From the NCBI GenBank assembly GCA_030044775.1, contig JASICF010000606.1:1-6922 (forward strand): a stretch of 6,922 nt of DNA. Direction: 5' to 3'. Source of the DNA: Candidatus Sulfotelmatobacter sp. Its GTDB lineage: Bacteria; Acidobacteriota; Terriglobia; Terriglobales; Acidobacteriaceae. A program made the translations under genes and the position numbers. Positions 1 to 5,057 of the stretch are shown here, one piece after another (position 1 is the first letter of the stretch; every line of letters begins with the position of its first letter). The notes under the pieces are model-generated. The model was not told the DNA's origin. It ran no database searches and saw only the letters and a list, made by a program, of their open reading frames with translations.

Positions 1-829
1 AGCGTTCGGAGGGATCGTGGGCCACACCAATCCCATTGATGCCGCTCAGATGGCACGTCGCACAGGTGGGAACGAACATGTCGCGCGTGGTCAGAGTCTT
101 GGGCGGCGCATCCAGATTCAGAAGGCGCTCCTGAGCCTGAAACATCACACCGTGTTTCGATTCCTCATAGATTTCAATCTGCGAATGATCGGGGCCCATG
201 TGGCACTGCGCGCAGGTGCTGGGCAAGCGCGCGATGCGAACCGAGCTGGTATGCCGCGTATGGCACGCGGTGCAGGTTCCAATGGTACCGTCTGTATTGG
301 GCTTTCCGACGCTGTGGCATTGCTCGCAGCCGCTGATCATGGCGGAATTTCCTTCCGCCTGCACAAAGGGATGCGGCGGACGGCGGGTTCCTCCCGGTTG
401 ATAGGTCTCCGAAAAATTTACCTGCTCGGGAGTAAGGCCTTTTTCTCCGTAAATCGCGCCCCACGCTGGCGCGGCGTGACGGCTGCGCAGGAACTGCTGA
501 TAGATGGTCTCGTGGCAGCTGCGGCAGTTCCCTGCCGTGAGCTTCGTCGAGATCACAAAGCCGTGATGATCTTTCTTGTCCTGCCCCGTCGCGGGCTGAT
601 GGCAGTCGAGGCAGTTCACGCCCTTTTTGGCGTGCATGCTCATCTCGTACTCATGGACGACCGAATACTGAGTGCGGGCGTGGCATTCGGCGCATTTTCC
701 CGTGGCGCGAACCAGGTCGGCATTAGGCTGCTCGGTTTCCACATTCGGCCGTGCCCGGTTGATCAGAAATGCCGCAAGGATGAGAGCAAAAGCGATGACA
801 ACCGCGATGAAAACCGATCGAAAAGACAT
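1..829 (-). CDS. HAO-like multiheme cytochrome c, partial (C-terminus beyond left edge)
   Basis: An open frame of 276 codons runs off the left edge. The start is ATG at 829, preceded by a strong GAGGAGG (840-834) four bases upstream. Residues about 5-23 are one hydrophobic helix followed by Asn-Arg, a signal anchor or uncleaved signal that places the protein outside the cytoplasmic membrane. Seven CxxCH heme sites follow: C46, C73, C102, C168, C186, C206 and C256. The stretch around hemes 5 and 6 (CTACHTRH, an Ala-Arg-x-Pro segment, then CxxCHMGPDH and later ESKHG) and the HDPSER after heme 7 match octaheme hydroxylamine oxidoreductase-like proteins; an eighth heme is expected beyond the edge. 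Family members oxidise hydroxylamine or hydrazine, or reduce nitrite or hydroxylamine. The C-terminal region that would hold the crosslinking tyrosine of true HAO is missing, so direction and substrate cannot be assigned. Family call is firm, function open. Confidence 0.92.
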   Translation of the reverse strand, partial: MSFRSVFIAVVIAFALILAAFLINRARPNVETEQPNADLVRATGKCAECHARTQYSVVHEYEMSMHAKKGVNCLDCHQPATGQDKKDHHGFVISTKLTAGNCRSCHETIYQQFLRSRHAAPAWGAIYGEKGLTPEQVNFSETYQPGGTRRPPHPFVQAEGNSAMISGCEQCHSVGKPNTDGTIGTCTACHTRHTSSVRIARLPSTCAQCHMGPDHSQIEIYEESKHGVMFQAQERLLNLDAPPKTLTTRDMFVPTCATCHLSGINGIGVAHDPSER

Positions 830-1045
830 TCAACCTCCTCGGCCAGAAAAAAAGGAACTGCCCGAAACGTTGGTATTTTAATCCGGGACGAGGCGGGTTA
901 CGACAATGCGGATGATTGAAATTGCCGGCTGTTCTCAGTATGGGAACTTTTTGGAACGGCTTGGGCCAGGCGTTGGCGGTGAGTAAACCGGCTTGCGACA
1001 CCGATGTAAGAGAGCGATCGCGTGAAGCGTGAGATCGGCGCGCCC
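830..1045. other. Intergenic region between the ywiC-like gene and the cytochrome gene
   Basis: These 216 bases hold no supported gene. A TAAAAT hexamer (minus strand, 880-875) could be a -10 element for the cytochrome gene, but no convincing -35 lies at 17 bases. No TGTGA-N6-TCACA box like those elsewhere in the window was found by eye, and no strong terminator follows the ywiC-like stop codon. Read-through from upstream plus a weak local promoter are both possible. Confidence 0.5.
834..840 (-). promoter_or_regulatory. Ribosome binding site of the multiheme cytochrome gene
   Basis: GAGGAGG on the minus strand lies four bases before ATG at 829. It is near-perfect Shine-Dalgarno and fixes the start of the cytochrome, placing the hydrophobic anchor directly at the N-terminus. 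Confidence 0.85.
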
Positions 1046-1942
1046 TTAGCGGCCGAAGTGAAATCCGGCAACCAGGAGCGCGCCGAAGACAATGGCGTGG
1101 GTTAACTCCGTCCAGCCGAGTCTGCGCACAAGCAGTGGCTTCCGGGGTTCGAAGAACCATGCTGTGCCGCGATAGATCAGGGGCAGGAAGGCCAGGGTTG
1201 CGAGCGCTGGCAGAAGATGAAAACGCCAGCCGAGGATGAGGGCAATTGCCAACAGAACTTCTCCCAGTAAAAAACTGCGGCCGTGAGCAAACTTTTCCGA
1301 CCAGCCATTCAGCTTGGCGGAGTGAATGCGCATCTGCACGAAGTGAACCTGATTGCCGGCGAAAAGGAAGTTTGCGATCCACAAGGCTAAGGCAGCGCGA
1401 TTGAGTTTGCCAGTTACGACGTAGTACGCGGCAGGAGCCGTCACCGTCAGTCCGAGCGTACCCACAACCTGCGCCAGCATCCGCGTGCGGCGGCTCAACT
1501 TGCGCAGAACGCTTTGAGCAACGAAAGCGCAACCTGCGGCTGCTCCCAAAAGCAGCAGAGCGCGATCGCGCCCGCCCCAGAAGAGTAAGGCGAGCGCGCA
1601 AGCTGCCACCGCAGCAAGAATCAGAATTGTGAGGCTTACGCTTCGGCGCTCGCGCTGGTTCTGAACGCGGATGAGTCCGCTTCCGAACAAGCTTTCGGCC
1701 GGCGTCCTCAGCCAGAACAAAGCAAGTGCTGCAACCGTGAGAGCAACCAGTGGCCATCCGTTCGCGGCGGAGAACAGACCGACTGCGCCGCCGGTGGCGA
1801 GAGGGACGAGCAGAAGTCCCCAGGCGCCATGCTCGCGGGGAGTAATCAGCAAAGTCGTGGGGCGGCTGGATGCTGTGAGATGTGTCGCTGATTGCGCCAT
1901 TGGACTTGTAAATTGCAGTACTGTACCTGAAGGCGCGGGCAT
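1046..1942 (-). CDS. ywiC: YwiC-like integral membrane protein
   Basis: A 298-residue protein with the YwiC-like family hallmark PREHGAWG at residues 35-42, followed by about eight strongly hydrophobic segments separated by short basic loops, so a polytopic inner-membrane protein. A later QVHFVQMRIHS segment with paired His also looks conserved. The molecular function of the family is unknown. In Bacillus subtilis, ywiC lies among fnr, narK and narGHJI, and here it again sits near an Fnr-type regulator and a nitrogen-type cytochrome. The start at 1942 is chosen because GGGAGGG (1952-1946) lies three bases upstream; ATG at 1900 (284 residues) has no ribosome binding site but would leave a more typical N-terminus. 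ATG codons further upstream only translate an intergenic repeat. It may be cotranscribed with the radical SAM gene 147 bases upstream. Confidence 0.85.
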   Translation of the reverse strand: MPAPSGTVLQFTSPMAQSATHLTASSRPTTLLITPREHGAWGLLLVPLATGGAVGLFSAANGWPLVALTVAALALFWLRTPAESLFGSGLIRVQNQRERRSVSLTILILAAVAACALALLFWGGRDRALLLLGAAAGCAFVAQSVLRKLSRRTRMLAQVVGTLGLTVTAPAAYYVVTGKLNRAALALWIANFLFAGNQVHFVQMRIHSAKLNGWSEKFAHGRSFLLGEVLLAIALILGWRFHLLPALATLAFLPLIYRGTAWFFEPRKPLLVRRLGWTELTHAIVFGALLVAGFHFGR

Positions 1943-1945
1943 TAA

Positions 1946-1952
1946 CCCTCCC
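1946..1952 (-). promoter_or_regulatory. Ribosome binding site deciding the ywiC-like start
   Basis: GGGAGGG on the minus strand lies three bases before ATG at 1942. Spacing is a little short, but no comparable sequence precedes the alternative ATG at 1900. Confidence 0.65.
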
Positions 1953-2031
1953 ATGATTCGCGTGACAACAATCTGCCTAAAAACATGCGCGAAGAAAACC
2001 GCCCAATCATTCGAATCTCTCGGGGAAAGCC

Positions 2032-2063
2032 GATTCCTCGCGCCTGAAGGCCCTCGGAATGAC
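2032..2063. repeat. Intergenic imperfect hairpin repeat (GATTCC ... GGAATGAC type)
   Basis: Between the radical SAM stop and the ywiC-like start lies an imperfect inverted repeat. The outer arms are ATTCC (2033-2037) and GGAAT (2056-2060), the inner arms GCC and GGC, with a TGAA loop. Read on the plus strand it begins GATTCCTCG and ends CTCGGAATGAC. This resembles a dispersed intergenic element seen in many copies in Acidobacteriota and other soil bacterial genomes (from memory, not searched). Only one copy is in the window, so repetition itself cannot be shown here. It could act as an mRNA hairpin between the two genes. Confidence 0.5.
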
Positions 2064-2089
2064 ATCCTGATGTTTTGCAAAGCCCGGTT

Positions 2090-3403
2090 TCAGCGAACAA
2101 CGTGCAACGGTGCCGACGGAATCACGTCCGCCGAATTCTTAATCGGATTCATGCTTCGCGGCTCGTACACGCAGAACGGTTCCTCGTCCAGGTAGTTGCC
2201 CGTGGCGGCGTAGGCGCGCGCTCGGCACCCCATGCAGACGTTGCGGAACTCGCAGCATCCGCATTTGCCGTTAAGATTGTTCACGTCGCGGAGCTGGTTG
2301 AAGACGAACGAATTTTCCCAGATCTCGGCGAAAGGCTGCTTCCTGAGATCGCCCGCCAATGCAGGCAAGTATCCGCAAGGATAAACTTCCCCCTGATGAG
2401 AGATGAAACAAACGGCGGTTCCGGCGAGGCAACCCTTTGTCATGGCGTTCATGTCGGAGGGGTGAGTACCAGGATGGCCGATGGCGTGGCCGATTCCGTG
2501 CGGCTTCAGCTCGATTCCGGTTGAGCCGGGCATGGTCATCTCAGTTGAGCCGATGTGGTGGGAGCCTAAGGCGCCTTTGTCCGGAGCAGGCTGCGCCGGA
2601 GGGATTGCCGCATGCGCTGCCTCAGCGGCAGCCAGCGATCGTCCTTCGGCCGCATGCCGCTGTCGTACCACGCGGAAGTAGTGCGGCGCGCAGGTCGCCT
2701 TCAATTCAATTCCGCCAGTGAGTGATTGATCGTAAAACCAGTTCAACATTCGCTCGTATTCTTCCGCAGGCACCATCTGTTCGGCGGCGATATCAACCCC
2801 GCAGCCGACCGGGACCAGCAGGAAAGTATGCAGGGCGTCGGCGCCGATGGAACGCGCCAGGGCGAGGACGTCAGGCAGTTGATGAGCATTATGCCGTGCG
2901 ATGGTCGTATTGATCTGCACGGACATTCCGAGATCTTTCAGATTGCGGAAGCCGGTAATGGCGGCGTCGAAGGCGCCGGGGATGCCGCGGAAAGTGTCGT
3001 GCGTGGCGGCATCAGCGCCGTCAAGGCTGATGGCGACCCGTTTCACGCCGCTGGCGACGATCTTGCGCGCGACGTCTTTTGTAACCAGCGTACCGTTCGT
3101 GGCCAGCGCGGCGCGCAGGCCTTTATCGGTTGCGTAATGGGCCAGGTCGAAAATGTCCTTGCGGAAAAGCGGCTCGCCTCCGCTAAGCACAAGAATCGGC
3201 TTGGAGACTTCGGCGATCTGATCGATGATCCTCTTCGCGGATGCAGTGGAAAGATCGTCGGGTGAACTCAGCTCCGTGGCGCTGGCGCGGCAATGAATGC
3301 AGCGTAGGTTGCAGCCCTTGGTTAGCTCCCAGAAAATCAGGCGCGGTTTGTTTTGCTGACGACTATGATTGGAATGATTTCCGTCGCCGTTTGGATTTGC
3401 CAT
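2090..3403 (-). CDS. ahbD: AhbD/NirJ-family radical SAM/SPASM protein, probable heme b synthase
   Basis: A 437-residue protein. The radical SAM motif is C31-x3-C35-x2-C38 within TKGCNLRCIHCRASA, followed by GGEP at 75-78 (SAM binding) and a TIM-barrel half. TCAPHYFR is at 237-244. The SPASM-like C-terminus has C325, C332, C343, C381, C383, C384, C390, C393 and C411 and ends with EEPFC, which should hold an auxiliary 4Fe-4S cluster. This pattern fits AhbD, which turns Fe-coproporphyrin III into heme b without O2; the related AhbC and NirJ (heme d1) are the alternatives. Residues about 251-322 form a low-complexity, His-containing insertion between barrel and SPASM domain, making the protein longer than usual. 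The start at 3403 has GGGAGGA seven bases upstream; an in-frame ATG 30 codons earlier lies inside the promoter boxes and is rejected. Two Crp/Fnr-type boxes precede it. It could supply heme to the downstream multiheme cytochrome. Confidence 0.8.
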   Translation of the reverse strand: MANPNGDGNHSNHSRQQNKPRLIFWELTKGCNLRCIHCRASATELSSPDDLSTASAKRIIDQIAEVSKPILVLSGGEPLFRKDIFDLAHYATDKGLRAALATNGTLVTKDVARKIVASGVKRVAISLDGADAATHDTFRGIPGAFDAAITGFRNLKDLGMSVQINTTIARHNAHQLPDVLALARSIGADALHTFLLVPVGCGVDIAAEQMVPAEEYERMLNWFYDQSLTGGIELKATCAPHYFRVVRQRHAAEGRSLAAAEAAHAAIPPAQPAPDKGALGSHHIGSTEMTMPGSTGIELKPHGIGHAIGHPGTHPSDMNAMTKGCLAGTAVCFISHQGEVYPCGYLPALAGDLRKQPFAEIWENSFVFNQLRDVNNLNGKCGCCEFRNVCMGCRARAYAATGNYLDEEPFCVYEPRSMNPIKNSADVIPSAPLHVVR

Positions 3404-3410
3404 TGTTTTT

Positions 3411-3417
3411 TCCTCCC
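3411..3417 (-). promoter_or_regulatory. Ribosome binding site deciding the radical SAM gene start
   Basis: GGGAGGA on the minus strand sits seven bases before ATG at 3403, good Shine-Dalgarno spacing. It rules out the upstream in-frame ATG at 3493, which falls inside an operator. Confidence 0.8.
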
Positions 3418-3450
3418 ACAGAGGCGCGTTCTGCGCCCACCCACGCGGCA

Positions 3451-3456
3451 ACAATA
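3451..3456 (-). promoter_or_regulatory. Possible -10 element of the radical SAM promoter
   Basis: TATTGT on the minus strand (4 of 6 to TATAAT). Its centre is 33 bp from the centre of the gene-proximal box at 3479-3494. That is close to the roughly 32 bp expected for a class II Crp/Fnr promoter with the box at -41.5. An overlapping TTTATT is an equal candidate. Confidence 0.4.
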
Positions 3457-3478
3457 AAGGAGAGACAGGGACGGCAGC

Positions 3479-3494
3479 GGTGACTGCAATCACG
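3479..3494 (-). promoter_or_regulatory. Crp/Fnr-type box, gene-proximal, upstream of the radical SAM gene
   Basis: Reads CGTGA-TTGCAG-TCACC on the minus strand, 8 of 10 positions of TGTGA-N6-TCACA, with perfect GTGA/TCAC arms. Its centre is 83.5 bp before the start codon and exactly 22 bp from the stronger box at 3501-3516. Confidence 0.65.
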
Positions 3495-3500
3495 AAAAAT

Positions 3501-3516
3501 TGTGACGCGCGTCACG
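3501..3516 (-). promoter_or_regulatory. Crp/Fnr-type box, gene-distal, upstream of the radical SAM gene
   Basis: Reads CGTGA-CGCGCG-TCACA on the minus strand, 9 of 10 consensus positions, with a perfect 14-base palindrome GTGACGCGCGTCAC at its core. On the minus strand it is followed by AATTTTT, so it could also fold as a short terminator for the hemerythrin gene. The box reading is favoured by its matching partners elsewhere in the window. Confidence 0.72.
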
Positions 3517-3555
3517 TCTCGCTAACTGCCCTGTTTCTCCTGATTTGAAAGTTGT

Positions 3556-3963
3556 TCAGGAGATTCCGTGGGAATTGAGGTGCGAAGAATATTTCTGGTC
3601 AATTTGCCGGATGTGGCCGGTCAACCATTGATTCATGAATTCGGCCACGGCGACCGATTGTCCGCCCTGCCCGGCAACCAGATCTTTTCGAAATTGCTCG
3701 ACTCGCTGAATGAACGCGTGGTGTTGGGCGCGGTGACTGGGCAGATCGGGGTACTTCGCTTTTTCCAGTAGCGCCTCCTCACGATCGAAATGATACCTGG
3801 CATAGCTGCCGAGTTCCTGCACAATACCAGCTACTTTATCGGCCCCATGGCCGGCTTTCATGGCGTCGTGCAGCGTATTAATCATGGCAAACAGCTTTTT
3901 GTGATCGTCATCGCAAGCCTTCACTTTCACGCTATAGGAGGGGTTCCACGTCATGAATTCCAT
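3556..3963 (-). CDS. Bacteriohemerythrin
   Basis: A single-domain protein of 135 residues, the usual length for bacteriohemerythrins. The full set of di-iron ligands of the four-helix bundle is present: H21 (in DDDHKKLF), H58 and E62 (HFDRE), H77 and H81 (HRAQH), and H117 with D122 (HIRQID). It opens with the typical Trp-Asn-Pro-x-Tyr-Ser-Val segment and lacks any signal peptide, so it is cytoplasmic. Such proteins bind O2 reversibly and serve as O2 carriers, buffers or sensors; some bind NO. Here it lies between an Fnr-type regulator and an O2-labile radical SAM enzyme, which suggests protection or O2 delivery and scavenging (inference). ATG at 3963 is preferred because GGAG (3973-3970) is six bases upstream; ATG at 3969 abuts that GGAG directly and would add only Met-Thr. 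No Crp/Fnr-type box was seen before it. Confidence 0.93.
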   Translation of the reverse strand: MEFMTWNPSYSVKVKACDDDHKKLFAMINTLHDAMKAGHGADKVAGIVQELGSYARYHFDREEALLEKAKYPDLPSHRAQHHAFIQRVEQFRKDLVAGQGGQSVAVAEFMNQWLTGHIRQIDQKYSSHLNSHGIS

Positions 3964-3969
3964 AGTCAT

Positions 3970-3973
3970 CTCC
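3970..3973 (-). promoter_or_regulatory. Ribosome binding site deciding the hemerythrin start
   Basis: GGAG on the minus strand is six bases from ATG at 3963 and zero bases from ATG at 3969, so the downstream ATG is the likely start. Confidence 0.6.
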
Positions 3974-4070
3974 GTCGACGCAAGCGAATATCCATTCGTG
4001 CATATCGGCAGATACCGGGAAATCTTTAAGGTAGGTGCGCGGCCGGGGAGGCGATGTGAAGGGCACGCAG

Positions 4071-4103
4071 AGAAAATGATGATCGCAAAGGGGGATCGAT
4101 CAT
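4071..4103 (-). terminator. Possible weak terminator after the Crp/Fnr regulator gene
   Basis: Inverted repeat ATGATCG (4079-4085) and CGATCAT (4097-4103) with an 11-base loop, lying 33 bases past the regulator stop. On the minus strand the stem is followed by CATTTTCT. The stem is only 7 bp and AT-rich and the T tract is broken, so termination would be partial at best. The same palindrome might instead be a protein-binding site. Confidence 0.3.
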
Positions 4104-4135
4104 TTCGTTTCAGCTTTAATTCTACGCCCTGATTC

Positions 4136-4858
4136 TTAGTTACGGTCTGCCAGCTGGCGCAAGGCGGCCTGGTTGCGAATCACAAGGGTCGAGCCGCGGG
4201 TGTTCAGAATCTGGTGCTTCTTCAGATCGGCTAGAAGGCGTGTCACCGTCTCCCGCGACGTGCCGATCATTTGCGCGATCTCTTCGTGCGTAAGTCGGAG
4301 CTTGACGCGGGGCTCGGGCTTTAAGGATTCGCCATTCTTCGAGCTCCACTCGAGCAGCAACTTGGCCAGCTTCTCTGCAGCCGAGTGCGACAGGCCCAGG
4401 GAACGAACCTCATTGCAGACCATGTGATATTTTTCGCTCAACTGCTCAGCCACTTTGAAGCAGACCTCGACATCGTTCTTCAGGAAGCGCACGAAATCGT
4501 CCCGCTTGACGAAGTTAATCTGGCACGGATCAATGGTGACGGCCGTCACTTCGTAGGGTTTGCCAGAGACGCTGGCGCTCAGACCCAGCACTTCACCGGG
4601 TTCGGCGATTTTGACGATCATGGTCTTTCCGTTCGGGGCGCTAACCGAAAGCTTTACCGTACCTTTGCAGATGACGAAGATACCGCGGGGCTCCTGGCGC
4701 TCGACAAACAGCACCGCGCCTTCGGGATAGGCCGTGGTATATTTGATCTCCTCGAAAGCCTGCAACGCCGGAACCGGCAGATCGCAGAAGATGCGATCGG
4801 CGCGCAACTTGCAGTTCACACAGCTCTCTACAATCTCCATGCCATAGGGTGAGATCAT
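4136..4858 (-). CDS. Crp/Fnr-family transcriptional regulator with Fnr-like cysteines
   Basis: A 240-residue protein, standard Crp/Fnr length. The cyclic-nucleotide-binding-like beta-roll spans about residues 28-125, the dimer helix about 127-155, and the winged helix-turn-helix about 185-230. N-terminal cysteines C13, C16 and C25 (SCVNCKLRADRIFC) plus C112 (PCQINF) resemble the four cluster ligands of Fnr, C112 aligning with the internal Cys of E. coli Fnr; spacing to C25 is longer than in E. coli. The Arg-Ser cAMP motif of Crp is absent. A 4Fe-4S O2 or NO sensor is therefore plausible but unproven. The recognition helix SRETVTR has Arg, Glu and Arg placed as in Crp (SRETVGR), predicting TGTGA half-sites like those upstream of this gene, nifJ and the radical SAM gene. 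The start at 4858 has AGGAAGGTG about five bases upstream. Autoregulation is likely. Confidence 0.9.
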   Translation of the reverse strand: MISPYGMEIVESCVNCKLRADRIFCDLPVPALQAFEEIKYTTAYPEGAVLFVERQEPRGIFVICKGTVKLSVSAPNGKTMIVKIAEPGEVLGLSASVSGKPYEVTAVTIDPCQINFVKRDDFVRFLKNDVEVCFKVAEQLSEKYHMVCNEVRSLGLSHSAAEKLAKLLLEWSSKNGESLKPEPRVKLRLTHEEIAQMIGTSRETVTRLLADLKKHQILNTRGSTLVIRNQAALRQLADRN

Positions 4859-4913
4859 GACTTCACCTTCCTAAAATTCTGCACCTAGTTTCGTCTGCAA
4901 TCGCATGACTGGC

Positions 4914-4929
4914 TGTGCCGGAAGGCACA
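4914..4929 (-). promoter_or_regulatory. Crp/Fnr-type box, gene-proximal, upstream of the regulator gene
   Basis: TGTGC-CGGAAG-GCACA is a perfect inverted repeat matching 8 of 10 positions of TGTGA-N6-TCACA. It is centred 63.5 bp before the regulator start codon and 22 bp from the perfect box at 4936-4951. The inner TGTGCC-GGAA-GGCACA could also form a small hairpin. Confidence 0.6.
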
Positions 4930-4935
4930 CGCGAT

Positions 4936-4951
4936 TGTGATCCCCGTCACA
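4936..4951. promoter_or_regulatory. Crp/Fnr-type box, perfect, upstream of the regulator gene
   Basis: TGTGA-TCCCCG-TCACA matches all 10 consensus positions. It lies in the divergent region, with its centre 85.5 bp before the regulator start. It is paired with the weaker box at 4914-4929 and centred 84 bp from the perfect box at 5020-5035. Confidence 0.82.
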
Positions 4952-5019
4952 GGGGGCGCCTTCCCGGTACACGCTTTCCCTGGCGGCGGAAAGCAGCGAT
5001 GGATCTCTTCTTGAGCCGG

Positions 5020-5035
5020 TGTGATGCGGGTCACA
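5020..5035. promoter_or_regulatory. Crp/Fnr-type box, perfect, upstream of nifJ
   Basis: TGTGA-TGCGGG-TCACA matches all 10 positions, and the symmetry extends to six-base arms (GTGTGA, TCACAC; 5019-5036). Its centre is 103.5 bp before the nifJ start. It is the distal member of a pair with 5042-5057. Confidence 0.82.
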
Positions 5036-5041
5036 CGGCGC

Positions 5042-5057
5042 TGTGACCTGTTTAGCA
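5042..5057 (+). promoter_or_regulatory. Crp/Fnr-type box, degenerate, gene-proximal to nifJ
   Basis: TGTGA-CCTGTT-TAGCA matches 8 of 10 positions: a perfect first half-site and a weak second half-site. Its centre is 22 bp downstream of the perfect box. Its TGTGA also forms an outward palindrome with the preceding half-site (GGTCACA at 5029-5035, TGTGACC at 5042-5048). Confidence 0.55.

Noticed and set aside
17..919. Long plus-strand open frame over the left end (300 codons)
   Set aside because: It is antisense to the cytochrome gene, which has seven CxxCH motifs and a strong ribosome binding site. The plus-strand product has no family character.
1000..1040. GATC-flanked GCGTGA direct repeat after the ywiC-like gene as a terminator
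   Set aside because: Only a 5 bp stem with a long loop and no T tract on either strand.
723..1757. Minus-strand open frame of 344 codons overlapping the ywiC-like gene in another frame
   Set aside because: Arg/Ser-rich, low-complexity product typical of a shifted frame in GC-rich DNA; the ywiC-like frame carries the PREHGAWG motif and membrane segments.
1958..1973. CGTGA-N6-TCTGC upstream of the ywiC-like gene as a Crp/Fnr box
   Set aside because: Only 6 of 10 consensus positions match, within what chance would give, and no paired site lies 22 bp away.
1943..2080. N-terminal extension of the ywiC-like protein from ATG at 2080
   Set aside because: The added residues only translate the intergenic hairpin repeat and lack a ribosome binding site; GGGAGGG supports 1942.
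3404..3493. Upstream ATG at 3493 for the radical SAM gene
   Set aside because: It lies inside the Crp/Fnr-type box and would translate the promoter; GGGAGGA before 3403 gives a far better start.
4054..4069. TGTGA half-site (4054-4058 region) as a Crp/Fnr box for the hemerythrin gene
   Set aside because: The expected second half at N6 reads CGCAG and matches none of the TCACA positions, and it has no 22 bp partner.
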